Shown: positions 1 to 5,365 of the stretch, piece after piece | Numbering within the stretch: position 1 is the first letter of the stretch | Layout of the letters: each line of letters opens with the position of its first letter | Origin: Flavobacteriaceae bacterium | GTDB taxonomy: Bacteria; Bacteroidota; Bacteroidia; Flavobacteriales; Flavobacteriaceae | Direction of reading: 5' to 3' | DNA: 5,365 bases | NCBI GenBank assembly: GCA_947443815.1 | Contig: CANEXR010000208.1 | Coordinates: 1-5,365 of the forward strand | Translations under genes and position numbers: made by a program | Notes under the pieces: model-generated | Seen by the model: only the letters and a program-made list of their open reading frames with translations | Database searches by the model: none | What the model was told of the DNA's origin: nothing

Positions 1-501
1 AAAGCCTGGATTTTTCATGGTGATGTTTTTGATGCTTCTGTACAACATTCCAAATGGATTGCAAAATTAGGCGGTTTAGGATACGATTATTTAATTGTTA
101 TGAATCGTTTTGTGAATTGGTTTCTATCAAAAATGGGCAGAGAACCTTATTCTTTTTCAAAAAAAATAAAAGCTAGTGTTAAAAAAGCAGTAAAACATAT
201 TTCTGATTTTGAAACAACTGCTACTGAATTAGCCATCGAAAAGAAATATGACTATGTTATTTGTGGGCACATTCATGAACCCAAAATGATTCAGAAAGAA
301 AATAAAAATGGAACTACATTATACTTAAATTCAGGCGATTGGGTAGAAAACTTAACAGCATTGGAATACAATAAAAAACGTTGGAAACTATACAATTATC
401 AAGAATCTAACTTTTCTGAAGAAGAAAAAGAAGAAGATTCACTTTTTGAAATGGAAAATCTAATTAGCCAAATTACTTTTCAAAAAACAAAAATCAATTG
501 A
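1..501 (+). CDS. LpxH-like UDP-2,3-diacylglucosamine diphosphatase family metallophosphoesterase (5' truncated by window)
   Basis: The frame is open from base 1, so the first Met at base 100 is internal and the true start lies upstream; 166 C-terminal residues are visible, ending in TGA. Visible metallophosphoesterase motifs are HGDVFD (visible residues 6-11) and GHIHEP (89-94), whose histidines correspond to metal ligands in this superfamily. The stretch between them (DYLIVMNRF, SDFETTATELA, YDYVICGHIHEP) resembles the LpxH-like branch, which cleaves UDP-2,3-diacylglucosamine to lipid X at the cytoplasmic face of the inner membrane during lipid A synthesis. The N-terminal metal-binding motifs (DxH, GDxxD, GNHD) lie outside the window, so catalytic completeness cannot be judged. 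After the conserved NSGDWVEN segment comes a Glu-rich tail (about residues 138-150, EEEKEED). The family is well supported; the exact substrate is inferred. No terminator is visible before the next gene. Confidence 0.85.
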   Translation, partial: KAWIFHGDVFDASVQHSKWIAKLGGLGYDYLIVMNRFVNWFLSKMGREPYSFSKKIKASVKKAVKHISDFETTATELAIEKKYDYVICGHIHEPKMIQKENKNGTTLYLNSGDWVENLTALEYNKKRWKLYNYQESNFSEEEKEEDSLFEMENLISQITFQKTKIN

Positions 502-542
502 TTAAAAACAAACTATTACTACCAAAAAAATATTTGTGATGG

Positions 543-573
543 TTTTACTTAAATAAAAATTAATTTATCTTTG
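543..573 (+). promoter_or_regulatory. Predicted Bacteroidota-type promoter of the first barrel gene
   Basis: TATCTTTG at 566-573 matches the TAnnTTTG -7 consensus of Bacteroidota. A T-rich TTTT at 543-546, 19 bases upstream, could serve as a degenerate -33 element. The -7 element ends 29 bases before the ATG at 603, which gives a plausible short leader. A second near copy, TATCTTTA, lies at 577-584. This is a consensus match only. Confidence 0.5.
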
Positions 574-585
574 ATTTATCTTTAA
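564..585 (+). repeat. Tandem 11-bp direct repeat over the -7 element
   Basis: TTTATCTTTGA (564-574) is followed directly by TTTATCTTTAA (575-585), differing at one base. The first copy contains the predicted -7 element and the second a near copy of it. The 11-base period is about one helical turn. It may be a chance duplication in AT-rich DNA. Confidence 0.6.
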
Positions 586-602
586 TCAAAAAAAAGTATT
601 CT

Positions 603-1034
603 ATGAAAAAATTAATTTTAATCTTCACCTTTTTTTGCACCATTCAATTAGTTCATTCACAGGAAATTGGTGTTCGCTTTGGAAATGTTACTGGTAATGA
701 TGTAGCGGTTGACGGAGTGTTTTCTTCAGGCAAATTTAGTAGAATTCATGCGGATGTTTCTTTTGGAAATGGCGGAGTCGGAGCCGACGCACTTTGGGAT
801 TTTATTTATAAACCCATCGACGGTGATAATTTGAAATGGTATTTAGGAGCTGGCCCTTCGGTATTTATTGGTGATAATTTTTTATTGGGCGCCAGTGGCG
901 AAGTTGGTCTAGAATACCGATTTGATGAAGTGCCAATTGCTTTAGGATTAGATTGGAGACCAACCTTGTGGGTTGTTGAAGAAACGGACTTTCATGCTGG
1001 TGGATTTGGCTTGAATGTTCGATATGTTTTTTAA
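603..1034 (+). CDS. Small predicted outer-membrane beta-barrel protein, paralog 1 (uncharacterised)
   Basis: Encodes 143 residues. The N-terminus is a Sec signal peptide (MKK, hydrophobic residues 4-17, VHS-Q), probably cut after residue 19 to leave a mature chain of about 124 residues starting with Gln. The rest alternates polar and hydrophobic residues with many Gly and aromatics, and it ends NVRYVF with a terminal Phe, the usual C-terminal signature of barrels inserted by the BAM complex. It aligns along its whole length with the product of 1213-1719: GVRFGN, KWYLGAGP (78-85), and the block at 99-120 (GEVGLEY, DEVPIALGLD, WRP). It is shorter mainly in the predicted loops. The start is the ATG at 603, preceded by A-rich sequence and no Shine-Dalgarno motif. 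It has its own promoter-like element and terminator, so it is probably monocistronic. An OmpX-sized barrel of about eight strands is plausible, but no specific function can be assigned. Confidence 0.85.
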   Translation: MKKLILIFTFFCTIQLVHSQEIGVRFGNVTGNDVAVDGVFSSGKFSRIHADVSFGNGGVGADALWDFIYKPIDGDNLKWYLGAGPSVFIGDNFLLGASGEVGLEYRFDEVPIALGLDWRPTLWVVEETDFHAGGFGLNVRYVF

Positions 1035-1061
1035 AAAAAATATCAATCCATTTTTATTTAT

Positions 1062-1104
1062 AAAGGCTTTAGATTCAACATCTAAAGCCTTTCCCTTTTT
1101 TTTT
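1062..1104 (+). terminator. Rho-independent terminator after the first barrel gene
   Basis: A perfect 13-bp stem (AAAGGCTTTAGAT at 1062-1074 pairing with 1080-1092) closes a 5-base loop. After CCC comes a run of nine T (1096-1104). It begins 27 bases after the stop codon and separates the two paralogous genes transcriptionally. Confidence 0.93.
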
Positions 1105-1185
1105 AACCTTTTTTTTCTTTAAAAAAACATGTAAATATTGCAACTTTTTAAAATTATTCTGTAAATAATACGTTTATGTATATTA

Positions 1186-1193
1186 TAAATTTG
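1186..1193 (+). promoter_or_regulatory. Predicted -7 element for the second barrel gene
   Basis: TAAATTTG matches the Bacteroidota TAnnTTTG consensus and ends 19 bases before the ATG at 1213. No TTTG-like -33 element stands at the usual 19-21 base spacing. The rest of the AT-rich stretch from 1105 to 1212 shows no other recognisable signal. Confidence 0.4.
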
Positions 1194-1212
1194 CATCAAT
1201 AAATATTTACTT

Positions 1213-1719
1213 ATGAAAAAAATTATTTTATCGGCTGTTATGCTAATGGGATTAGCATTTACTGCACAAGCACAAGACATTTCAAAAAACGCTTTAGGTT
1301 TACGCTTTGGAGACAGCGGTGGTTTTGGAGGAGAGATTTCTTATCAAAGAGCTTTGTCTAGTGATAATCGTTTAGAATTGGATTTGGGTTGGAGAAATAG
1401 AAGCAATTTTAACAATAATGGTTATGACGACAATGCAATCAAATTAACGGGTTTATACCAATGGGTTTGGAACATTGATGGTGGATTCAATTGGTATGCA
1501 GGAGTTGGTGGTGGATTAGGAAGTTTTAATTATGATTCAAACGGTAATTCTTATAGTGATACTTTTGTATATGCTGCTGGGGATATCGGAATTGAATATG
1601 GTTTTGGCGAAGTTCCAATTTTACTTTCTTTGGATTTAAGACCTGAGTTTGGTGGCAATGGATATTATAAAAACAACTATAGTTCAGATGTTGCTTTGGC
1701 AATTAGATATCAATTCTAA
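1213..1719 (+). CDS. Small predicted outer-membrane beta-barrel protein, paralog 2 (uncharacterised)
   Basis: Encodes 168 residues. The signal peptide (MKK, hydrophobic residues 4-17) ends in AQA-Q, with predicted cleavage after residue 20; the mature chain is about 148 residues, the size of OmpX-class eight-stranded barrels. It has alternating amphipathic strands, such as LGLRFGD (28-34), RLELDLGW (53-60), FNWYAGVGG (92-100), and 123-144 with IGIEYG, EVPILLSLD and LRP. It ends AIRYQF with a terminal Phe. Between strands lie stretches rich in Asn, Gly, Ser and Tyr (61-74, 106-117, 147-158) that look like surface loops. It is a tandem paralog of the 603-1034 product, with conserved strands and longer loops. 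A -7-like element lies upstream and a strong terminator downstream, so it is probably transcribed alone. Outer-membrane location is inferred; the function is unknown. Confidence 0.87.
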   Translation: MKKIILSAVMLMGLAFTAQAQDISKNALGLRFGDSGGFGGEISYQRALSSDNRLELDLGWRNRSNFNNNGYDDNAIKLTGLYQWVWNIDGGFNWYAGVGGGLGSFNYDSNGNSYSDTFVYAAGDIGIEYGFGEVPILLSLDLRPEFGGNGYYKNNYSSDVALAIRYQF

Positions 1720-1735
1720 TTTAAATTTAAACTTA

Positions 1736-1774
1736 AAAATCCCGTTTTGTTTTTTTGTAACAAAACGGGATTTT
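1736..1774. terminator. Shared bidirectional intrinsic terminator between convergent genes
   Basis: A perfect 16-bp inverted repeat (1736-1751 with 1759-1774, core ATCCCGTTTTG) encloses a 7-base T-rich loop. On the plus strand the stem ends in TTTT after the barrel gene's stop at 1719. On the minus strand it ends in a run of five T. The stop codon of the minus-strand lipoprotein gene (1775-1777) touches the hairpin with no spacer. It probably ends transcription from both sides. Confidence 0.92.
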
Positions 1775-2200
1775 CTATTTTATGATGATTTCTTTTTTTG
1801 AATTTATTCTGACTACACAAAAAGGATTTGTAAAAGCTTGCGTTACACTACTACCTGATTCAGGAATAGTTTCTTTTATTGTTATAATAATATTTTTATC
1901 CGTTTCTACTGCACTTTCAATCCCTATTGCATATCCTCCGGATGTCTTTTCTCCCATATTCAAAATAACAAAATTTGAATTCTGAATATCATTTGGGCCT
2001 ATTTTTTTTCTCAAATTTTCATCATTTTCAAGCATCTTAATTTCATTTGGCTCAGTTAAAATCTCAAAAAAACGAATACTTGCTCCTCCATCCGATTGCT
2101 GTGTTAAAACATCATATAAAGAAGTTCCAGATTTTTTTGTAGAAGATGCACCACAGGAAAAAAGGAATAAAACTAACAATAACAGTAGTGTTTTTTTCAT
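1775..2200 (-). CDS. Lipoprotein with PrcB C-terminal-like domain
   Basis: Encodes 141 residues. The start MKKTLLLLL leads into a hydrophobic segment and the lipobox LFSC (13-16), so Cys16 is the likely lipidated N-terminus. Ser and Gly rather than a negatively charged cluster follow the Cys. Residues 75-141 resemble the PrcB C-terminal domain: NFVILNMGEKTSGGYAIGI (76-94) with the typical SGGY, then a strand (NIIITIKE), Pro113, QAFTNPF (121-127) and a final strand ending in Lys-rich sequence. PrcB was named as a component of the dentilisin protease complex of Treponema; stand-alone lipoproteins with this domain are common and mostly uncharacterised. No protease gene is visible here, so a protease role should not be assumed. 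It lies 30 bases downstream of bshA on the same strand, suggesting co-transcription, although a weak promoter may overlap the end of bshA. Its stop codon abuts the shared terminator hairpin. Confidence 0.82.
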   Translation of the reverse strand: MKKTLLLLLVLFLFSCGASSTKKSGTSLYDVLTQQSDGGASIRFFEILTEPNEIKMLENDENLRKKIGPNDIQNSNFVILNMGEKTSGGYAIGIESAVETDKNIIITIKETIPESGSSVTQAFTNPFCVVRINSKKEIIIK

Positions 2201-2230
2201 GTATTAGATATTTGAATAATGAATACAATT

Positions 2231-3364
2231 TTACAAATATTTATTGATTGCTTTATGGTATAAATCTTCGTATAAAGGTAAGATGTTTTTGATATCAAAT
2301 TTCTTGGCAATCTTTAAAGCACTTTTTTTAAATTCAGAAAGAACAGTATCATGTCTAAGAATTTTCAAAGCATTTTGAGCCATTTCATCTGTATTCCCTA
2401 CATCACTTAAATAACCTGAAATTCCATCAAAATTAACTTCAGGCAAACCTCCTGAATTACTTGATATTACGGGAACACCACAAGCCATTGCTTCAAGGGC
2501 AGCCAAACCAAAACTTTCTGTTTCTGAGGGTAACAAAAACAAATCTGTTAAACATAGAATCTTATCAATTTCATTACTGTTTCCAAAAAAAATCACTTTA
2601 TCAATTATACCAAGTTCCTGACATAAATATTCCGCTTTTTCTTTTTCGGGACCATCGCCTACCATCATTAATTTAGCAGGGATTTCTTTTTGAATATTAT
2701 AAAAAATCTTAATTACATCCGGAATTCGTTTTACTTTTCTAAAATTACTGATATGGGTAATAATTCGTTCATTAGGATTTGCCATAACTGAACGATGACA
2801 TGGTGCACTGGGATCTTTTTTGTTTTTGTCTAATTCAATAAAATTAGGAATCACCTGAATTTTATTTTTAATTTTAAATAATTTAAGAGTGTCCTCTTTT
2901 AAACTTTGAGACACTGAAGTAACAAAATCAGATTTATTAATGCTAAAAGTTACAGCTGGTTTATAAAAAGGATGATTACCTACTAATGTAATATCCGTCC
3001 CGTGAAGTGTGGTTACCATTGGAATATTTATGCCTTCATCTTTTAACATTTGTTTTGCCATATATCCCGCATATGCATGTGGGATAGCATAATGAACGTG
3101 AAGCAATTCGATTTTATACAATTTTACCATGTCAACTAATTTACTTGACAAAGCCAATTCATAAGGTTGATAATGGAATAAAGGATATTCTGGAACATTC
3201 ACTTCATGATAATGAACATTTGGATTCAATAATGCTAAACGCACTGGTTGACTATAGGTTATAAAGTGAATTTCATGTCCTCTATGAGCTAATTCAAGCC
3301 CTAATTCAGTAGCTACAACACCACTACCACCAAAGGTTGGATAACAAACTATTGCTATTTTCAT
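2231..3364 (-). CDS. bshA: N-acetyl-alpha-D-glucosaminyl L-malate synthase (bacillithiol biosynthesis)
   Basis: BshA is a retaining GT4-family, GT-B fold glycosyltransferase. It joins GlcNAc from UDP-GlcNAc to L-malate in the cytoplasm, the first step of bacillithiol synthesis before BshB deacetylation and BshC cysteine addition. The 377-residue length is full for the family. The N-terminus is highly diagnostic: IVCYPTFGGSGVVATELG (5-22) and HFITYSQPVRL (33-43). Further motifs are HVHYAIPHA (89-97), LHGTD (120-124), VIPNF (171-175), SNFRKVKR (206-213), VGDGPE (235-240) and the EX7E-type donor site with Glu283 and Glu291 in ETESFGLAALEAM (281-293). The ATG at 3364 gives the expected N-terminus; A-rich sequence precedes it without a Shine-Dalgarno motif. 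It follows the GH3/serine hydrolase gene by 114 bases and precedes the lipoprotein gene by 30 bases, all on the minus strand. bshB and bshC are not in this window. Confidence 0.95.
   Translation of the reverse strand: MKIAIVCYPTFGGSGVVATELGLELAHRGHEIHFITYSQPVRLALLNPNVHYHEVNVPEYPLFHYQPYELALSSKLVDMVKLYKIELLHVHYAIPHAYAGYMAKQMLKDEGINIPMVTTLHGTDITLVGNHPFYKPAVTFSINKSDFVTSVSQSLKEDTLKLFKIKNKIQVIPNFIELDKNKKDPSAPCHRSVMANPNERIITHISNFRKVKRIPDVIKIFYNIQKEIPAKLMMVGDGPEKEKAEYLCQELGIIDKVIFFGNSNEIDKILCLTDLFLLPSETESFGLAALEAMACGVPVISSNSGGLPEVNFDGISGYLSDVGNTDEMAQNALKILRHDTVLSEFKKSALKIAKKFDIKNILPLYEDLYHKAINKYL
2234..2264 (-). promoter_or_regulatory. Possible weak promoter for the PrcB-like lipoprotein gene
   Basis: On the minus strand AATATTTG (complement of 2234-2241) is one base from TAnnTTTG. 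TTTA (complement of 2261-2264) stands 19 bases upstream as a poor -33 element. The pair lies inside the 3' end of bshA, 33 bases before the lipoprotein ATG. In DNA this AT-rich it may be chance. Confidence 0.22.
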
Positions 3365-3399
3365 TTATCTATTTTAAGGATACGAATTTACTGAAAATA

Positions 3400-3411
3400 C
3401 AATTGCAATTG
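3400..3411. repeat. 12-bp perfect palindrome upstream of bshA
   Basis: CAATTGCAATTG reads the same on both strands and is also two direct copies of CAATTG. It sits 36 bases before the bshA start codon, where an operator could lie. No known regulator site is recognised, and AT-rich sequence makes such palindromes less surprising. Confidence 0.35.
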
Positions 3412-3423
3412 GGGAAAAATCAC

Positions 3424-3447
3424 TTTAAAATAGCACCTAATTTTAAA
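3424..3447. repeat. AT-rich inverted repeat between the GH3 fusion gene and bshA
   Basis: TTTAAAAT (3424-3431) and ATTTTAAA (3440-3447) are perfect inverted arms around an 8-base centre. On the minus strand it lies 31 bases after the fusion gene's stop; a T5 run follows only after a four-base gap. The stem has no GC pairs, so it would be a weak terminator or attenuator at best. Confidence 0.3.
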
Positions 3448-3478
3448 AAAATGTGTTTCAAATTGTTTATTCAAGAAG

Positions 3479-5365
3479 TTATTTTTGAATGGACTCATAA
3501 ATTATCTTTTGTATATCTTCACGGATATTTTCTTTAGATAAAGTATTTTTAGGATCGTTGGGAAAAGTTCTATTGGATAAAAAAACATAAACAATTTCAT
3601 ATTCTGGATCAGCCCAAGCCATTGTGCCTGTAAATCCAGTATGTCCAAAGCTAGTCATAGATGCACAACCACAAGTTGGTCCTTCAATACCTAATTGTGG
3701 TTTGTCAAAACCAACTCCTCGCCTATTCCCTTCTGAACAAAAATAGCAGGTATTGAAATCATTGAATGTTTTTTCTGAAAAATATTGATAGTTACCATAA
3801 TTGCCTTTTTGCAGATACATTTGCATAATTTTAGCAATATCCATAGCATTCGAGAAAATGCCTGCATGTCCCGCTACACCACCTTCCATAGCTGCAGCCA
3901 TATCATGAACATACCCTTGAATTGTTTGATGGCGAAAATAAGTGTCAATTTCTGTTGGAGGAATGTCGCTTTTATTTACTTTTTGTAAAGGATTATACAT
4001 TGTATTATTGGCTCCTAAAGGTTTGAAAAAATTCTCAAAACTCAAAATATCTAATTTTTTCCCTGTTGCTTGCTCCACATAATCCTTCAAAATCATGAAG
4101 GTGAAATCACTGTATTTGTATTCTTTTTTCAAAGATAATTTACTATCAATTATCATTTTCATAATTGTGTCATGGTAATCATTCCTTATGAATAAACTAT
4201 CTGCTACTTTTTTTGAAAACTGATCAGTTGGATTTTTTTTATAATACTTTTCTAAAGGTTTTGAATTGGCATCTAAAGTTCCTTTATAAAAAGGAATCCA
4301 AGCTATTAAGCCCGCATAATGGGATAACAGTTCCTTAAAACGAATATCTTTTTTGTCTGAATTACTAAAAATAGGCAACATGGTCCCTAGCGTGGTTTCC
4401 ATATTGATTTTTTGTTGATCGTATAATTGCATCACATTGGGCAAAGTGGAAAGAATTTTAGTCAAAGAAGCTACATCATAAATTGTAGTATTAGTAACTT
4501 TTGCAATAGAATCATAGGTTTGGTATCCAAATGATTTTTGATAAATTACTTTCCCTTTCCTAGCCACCAAAATCTGAATTCCAGGAGTCATTTTGGCTAA
4601 AATTGCTTTTTGTGCAAGCGAATCGATTTTGGCCAATTGTAGGCTATTCATCCCTACATTTTCAGGCATAGTGAAGCCTAATCGATTTAACTTTACAGTT
4701 GATAATCCATCGTTGACTTTAAAACTATTGTTTATAGATACTGGCAATTTTCCTTTAGCCTCAATAGCACCAAATACTAATTCAGCAGCTACTTCTTGAG
4801 AAATAGCACTGTTTTGATACGAAACAACCAAACCTTCAATTTCTTCAAAATTGGTAATTGGTAACAAAGAATACGGTTTTGCAAAAACATCTAGAATAAC
4901 ATTATTTTTTCTAGCAATTTCTTGTAACCATAAAAATTCAGTTTGTGTAAAGTCGTGATTCTTCCACGCTTTATCGGATTTATGGTAACCAACAATAACA
5001 GTATTAAACTGCTTTAACTTCACATTAAGGCTATCAATATTTACATCGGAGACCTCTGTAATTTCAGCATATTTTTTTAGAGTTGTAACAAAAGAGCTGT
5101 TTGTATCGTCTCCCAATTTTACATAAGCAATTTTATTGTTTGCTAAGTTTTTTATTGGCAAAATTTCATTGGTGTTTTTTAATACCGTAGTGGCATTTTC
5201 ATACAATTGATATTGTAATGCATCATTTTCAATAGGGTTTATATCTGCATAAAGGTTTGCTGTTTCAATAGGTTTATAATTATTTAAACCTGCTTTGAAT
5301 TTATAATGCAATATTTTCTTCACAGAAAATGCCAAACGTTCTTCAGAAATAATATTCGTCTGATA
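3479..5365 (-). CDS. Glycoside hydrolase family 3 / serine hydrolase (beta-lactamase fold) fusion, C-terminal part (5' truncated by window)
   Basis: The frame is open to the right edge (first visible residues YQTNIISEERLAFSVKKIL). The TTG at 5335 is therefore an internal Leu codon, and the start lies outside; 628 residues are visible. Residues 1-35 match the end of a GH3 catalytic domain. About 53-220 form the GH3 C-terminal domain (NATTVLKNTNEILPIKN, ending KGKLPVSI). About 240-628 form a serine hydrolase of the beta-lactamase/PBP fold: nucleophile motif SLTK (Ser300, Lys303), YSD (418-420) in the position of Y-x-N, and HTG (575-577) in the position of KTG. Four cysteines (540, 543, 565, 567) lie just before HTG. 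GH3 enzymes of this kind are often beta-N-acetylglucosaminidases; in Bacillus subtilis separate NagZ and beta-lactamase-like AmiE act together on muropeptides. This protein may combine similar activities, but substrates are inferred and the GH3 active site is not visible. Export is likely but the signal is outside the window. Confidence 0.9.
   Translation of the reverse strand, partial: YQTNIISEERLAFSVKKILHYKFKAGLNNYKPIETANLYADINPIENDALQYQLYENATTVLKNTNEILPIKNLANNKIAYVKLGDDTNSSFVTTLKKYAEITEVSDVNIDSLNVKLKQFNTVIVGYHKSDKAWKNHDFTQTEFLWLQEIARKNNVILDVFAKPYSLLPITNFEEIEGLVVSYQNSAISQEVAAELVFGAIEAKGKLPVSINNSFKVNDGLSTVKLNRLGFTMPENVGMNSLQLAKIDSLAQKAILAKMTPGIQILVARKGKVIYQKSFGYQTYDSIAKVTNTTIYDVASLTKILSTLPNVMQLYDQQKINMETTLGTMLPIFSNSDKKDIRFKELLSHYAGLIAWIPFYKGTLDANSKPLEKYYKKNPTDQFSKKVADSLFIRNDYHDTIMKMIIDSKLSLKKEYKYSDFTFMILKDYVEQATGKKLDILSFENFFKPLGANNTMYNPLQKVNKSDIPPTEIDTYFRHQTIQGYVHDMAAAMEGGVAGHAGIFSNAMDIAKIMQMYLQKGNYGNYQYFSEKTFNDFNTCYFCSEGNRRGVGFDKPQLGIEGPTCGCASMTSFGHTGFTGTMAWADPEYEIVYVFLSNRTFPNDPKNTLSKENIREDIQKIIYESIQK

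Noticed and set aside
100..102. ATG as start of the LpxH-like gene
   Set aside because: The same frame is open from base 1 and the conserved HGDVFD motif lies before this Met.
492..503. Palindrome AATCAATTGATT at the end of the LpxH-like gene
   Set aside because: It has no loop and no T run, and covers the stop codon. It is probably chance in AT-rich sequence and not a terminator.
1782..1985. Plus-strand frame of 67 codons opposite the lipoprotein gene
   Set aside because: It is antisense to a gene with a clear lipobox and domain, and shows no motif of its own.
2461..2676. Plus-strand frame opposite bshA
   Set aside because: Antisense shadow of a highly conserved coding region, with no family resemblance.
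3383..3390. TAAATTCG on the minus strand as a -7 element for bshA
   Set aside because: One base off the consensus, with no -33 element at the right spacing, so not strong enough to annotate.
3337..3537. Plus-strand frame spanning the bshA start and the end of the fusion gene
   Set aside because: It overlaps two real genes on the other strand, is rich in Phe and Lys as expected from AT-rich noncoding DNA, and has no promoter-like element.
3785..4799. Plus-strand frames of 67-68 codons (3785-3988 and 4593-4799) opposite the fusion gene
   Set aside because: Both are antisense to conserved domain sequence and look random.
5333..5335. TTG as start of the GH3/serine hydrolase gene
   Set aside because: The frame stays open to the window edge and the upstream residues (NIISEER) continue the GH3 domain, so this is an internal Leu codon.

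Overview
The window looks like chromosomal DNA from a member of the Bacteroidota, most likely Flavobacterium or a close relative. The evidence is low GC content, A-rich sequence instead of Shine-Dalgarno motifs before start codons, a TAnnTTTG-type -7 promoter element, MKK-type signal peptides cut just before Gln, and a bacillithiol gene (bshA). It resembles ordinary core genome; no mobile element, CRISPR array, rRNA or tRNA gene was seen. The genus is inferred from style and protein resemblance, without a database search.

Plus strand, left half. The window opens inside a metallophosphoesterase of the LpxH-like UDP-2,3-diacylglucosamine diphosphatase type (1-501; 5' end outside the window). 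Two small secreted proteins predicted to be outer-membrane beta-barrels follow (603-1034 and 1213-1719). They are clear tandem paralogs. Each has its own -7-like promoter element and its own strong intrinsic terminator, so they are probably separate transcripts.

Minus strand, right half. Reading right to left: the C-terminal 628 residues of a large glycoside hydrolase family 3 / serine hydrolase (beta-lactamase fold) fusion (3479-5365; its start lies beyond the right edge), then bshA, the glycosyltransferase of the first step of bacillithiol synthesis (2231-3364), then a lipoprotein with a PrcB C-terminal-like domain (1775-2200). Gaps are 114 and 30 bases with no convincing terminator, so at least bshA and the lipoprotein gene may be co-transcribed. 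The two halves converge on one perfect 16-bp hairpin (1736-1774) that can end transcription from both sides.

Together the genes suggest envelope and thiol physiology: lipid A synthesis, outer-membrane barrels, probable cell-wall sugar or muropeptide processing, and bacillithiol. No wholly new system is evident. The most interesting points are the diverged surface loops of the paralogous barrels, the GH3/AmiE-like fusion next to bshA, and a four-cysteine cluster beside the fusion's active site.
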